Shown piece after piece: positions 61,551-64,000 of a stretch of 64,000 nt of DNA. The notes under the pieces were generated by a model. It was not told the origin of the DNA. It saw only the letters and a program-made list of their open reading frames with translations, and made no database searches. The stretch lies in the NCBI RefSeq assembly GCF_051401765.1, contig NC_135064.1:22232001-22296000 (forward strand), written 5' to 3'. Both the position numbers and the translations under genes were made by a program. The DNA comes from Calliopsis andreniformis. Its lineage: Eukaryota > Arthropoda > Insecta > Hymenoptera > Andrenidae. Positions within the stretch are counted from its first letter, which is position 1; the number at the start of each line of letters is the position of its first letter.

Positions 61551-64000
61551 AGTCATATTTTCTTTAGTTTCGTCTTATATTAGCATATAGAATCGCTCTA
61601 TAAGATCTCTGACAGCTTTTATTTACTCTTGAAAAAATTATCTTCAATTACCAGTGGCAATAGCGATAAAAAATTTTAAGTGGTCCATCTTGTGTCTTCT
61701 TCACTTCAATTACCTACATCTGGACACTGTGAAAAGTCGCTCGTTACATAAAGGCATAATGTATTACGTGACGAAAAAAGCATGATTGATATCCAGCTCT
61801 CGAGTATCACTGCATGGTACATAAATTTGCCTTTACAACGATTCGATCGTTGAATGAACCACCGAAACCCATAACTCTTTCAAACTTATCGTGTCTCCAG
61901 GCGTAGTCTCAGCGCCAGATGCAACTCGATGTCGCGGGGAGCATATGGCGGGGGTTAAGAGTTTTCTAATCGGATTTCGTAAGAGCTGCGGTTCCGCGGC
62001 CACCTTAATCTGCATTGCGACGCAGTTAAACTGATTACTCAAACGTACGAGTGATCGTTCTGCGATATATCGCCTATATAATAGATACATACTTTTCTCT
62101 GTTGGTCACCAATGAATAGGTCATATGCACGTAGAACAAGAAGTAATCTGTTGCTTCTTGGAAACTCGACACAATGAGAGTCCTGTTTTGAAATAGATTT
62201 TAAACTTTTTAAAGTTTTTACATTTTCTTAATTTTTGACAGAAGTGTAGATATTTTGAATAGAAACATAATGGGTTTATAGTTGACCTAATTTTTTTAGA
62301 GGGTTGAAAAATTTCGAGATACATAGTTGAATCAGTTCACCTAAATTTGTGACAGTTCAAGGTTCGCCACATTTCTTTCAGTTTATAATAGTTGCTGGTC
62401 ATCTAAGTAGAAGAATCTTCAGTACGAGTGATGGATTATACACGCTACTCAGAAATAGGATAGTTTGATTATTTTCGCTATCATCTACAAATCGAATTGT
62501 AATATGTAGCACACAGTTGTATGCTTTTAAAGCGCTTTACTCCTACTCGCCTTACGTAAGCTAGCGAGTCAAACCCGGGATACTTTCACGTCCAGATTTT
62601 TGCGCCCCATTGTAGTAAGCTGTAACCGTATTACACTGTTTAACCACAGCCAATTGTGAGAACGCATTCGTTGCATAGTTACCTATGATGTCATGCACGG
62701 GCACAGAAACTGGCACACTTGTTATGCAAAAAATGAAGCGACAAAATAATATCTGCGTCTTCTATTCTTCTTTACATGTAATGTCCTCCTATAAATTTTT
62801 GATTTCCTACAATTTTTGAACACTCGTGAATCATTGTCTTCATCTAGTATCCTGCATCCCAAAGGTATGAATAATATATCTGTCAACTGTTTCCTGGTTT
62901 ATTATACACTCCTAGATTTTCATTACATGGATAGATATTGATGTTATTCTATCTCGTTTTCCTCAGTTGTCATATTTATGCATCATACCGACTGCATACT
63001 GAAATACAAACAGGGTAGTTTTCAATGATACTCGTCACGGTCTGCTTCATGAATAAAAGACTCCAGTCGTAAAGCAATGACTTAATGTCTCTGGCAATGA
63101 ACGACGCGTTAATCTTTCTGCTTTATTGTCTACCGGAGAACTCGTGATTCAGATCTGTCCTTTGTGAATAATTCCCTATGCAACTGTCAGCTGTTGCAGC
63201 ATGGCCTACCACAATGGGAAGATAACGTCTCGGCTGTTGTGAGATAGGCAGCGAACTCTTTTGCGTTTATTATTTAATTACACCGATATATAATGCTATT
63301 ACAATAACACTATAGTCGATTAGGGAAATTAAATAAAATTCTTACGTTTCATTAAAATGGTGTTCAGATGATATAGCTTAATAATTGCTTAAGTAGAAGT
63401 TAAAGATTCAGAGAACTGGCAGTAAAAAGTTAGGTAAAGTAGCTGGAGTAAAAAGTAGCTAGCTTGTTTCCTTGTTCTTTATTAATTAAATTTGTATTAT
63501 ATTACAATTCTGCTCTTGTTTCGGAGTATATTAAATGAGAATTACCTTGTCTACTACTTGTCCCTACTTATGAATTTTTTCTTTGCAAATATTTTCCAGA
63601 GTCTACTATGTATTTCTAGTATTAATTAATGCACTTTGAAAAACCAGTACTACTCTGCAATTTGTGAAAGAATGTACTATGCAATATAATGAGAATATTA
63701 TGCATGAAAGAATGCATAATTTTGTCTCCATTTTAAGTTCACGTATTAAGTCATAAACTGTATATTACTTGTTACATTCTTGCAAACTGTCAGCAATATA
63801 AACACAACCTACATACATTCTTTATACAGTTATCCTGTTAAGTGCTCTACAATTTTACGAAAGGTAATTACAAATAAGCTGCTGTTAGCGTACGAACGTG
63901 TTAGCGTATCAGCCGAGCATACAACGTAGAATTACGATAACGCAATCCTTCTCGAGTCGCCAAGCAACCCTTCTCACGGTAGATCAGAATTTATAATTCG
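61551..64000. other. AT-rich stretch with a GC-richer patch, no gene seen
   Basis: A GC-richer patch at about 61.86-62.05 kb (GTCGCGGGGAGCATATGGCGGGG) has an 85-codon minus-strand frame with no recognised domain. The remainder is AT-rich without supported features. Confidence 0.35.

Overview
The window looks like nuclear DNA of an insect, probably a hymenopteran. It is AT-rich, broken by short GC-rich islands, contains spliceosomal introns, and carries small inverted-repeat elements and a trace of a Tc1-like transposase. The order is an inference from composition; no species can be named. Almost none of the open frames over 60 codons are real genes.

One protein-coding gene can be supported, on the minus strand. 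The exon at 47446-47695 starts with an ATG in good context, carries the N-terminal signature of SLO2/KCNT sodium-activated potassium channels (PPRYRLRDLLLGD, then an acidic DDGE stretch), and ends at a strong GTGAGT donor in phase 2. A GC-rich block near 53.06-53.2 kb, with its own donor, is a candidate 5' untranslated exon. A second GC-rich coding exon, ending at 35530, has the same donor type and the same phase. It looks like an alternative first coding exon of the same gene, echoing the two N-termini known for mammalian KCNT1. I found no shared channel exon (membrane segments, pore, RCK domains) in the window. If the model is right, those exons lie to the left of position 1 and most of this window is the long 5' intron and alternative-promoter territory of one ion-channel gene.

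The rest is non-coding. There are GC-rich islands (about 2.64-3.13, 7.85-8.06, 9.83-10.15, 13.6-15.37, 25.02-25.46, 38.1-39.0, 57.4-57.9, 58.6-59.1 kb) that may be promoters, enhancers or unrecognised exons. There are two 8-bp-unit tandem arrays: an AT-rich one at 41.39-41.69 kb and a G-rich, quadruplex-prone one at 53.73-54.17 kb.

Mobile and palindromic elements are: a 2.37-kb element with 15-bp perfect terminal inverted repeats and TTAA on both sides (54402-56767), which contains a nested TA-type MITE and a relic reading QQDNARCH; MITE-like elements at 9546-9761 and 47871-48020; a 103-bp palindrome at 5122-5224; and an unusual palindromic family with a 35-bp tandem array in its core (25692-26365), with a compact relative at 61.4-61.55 kb.
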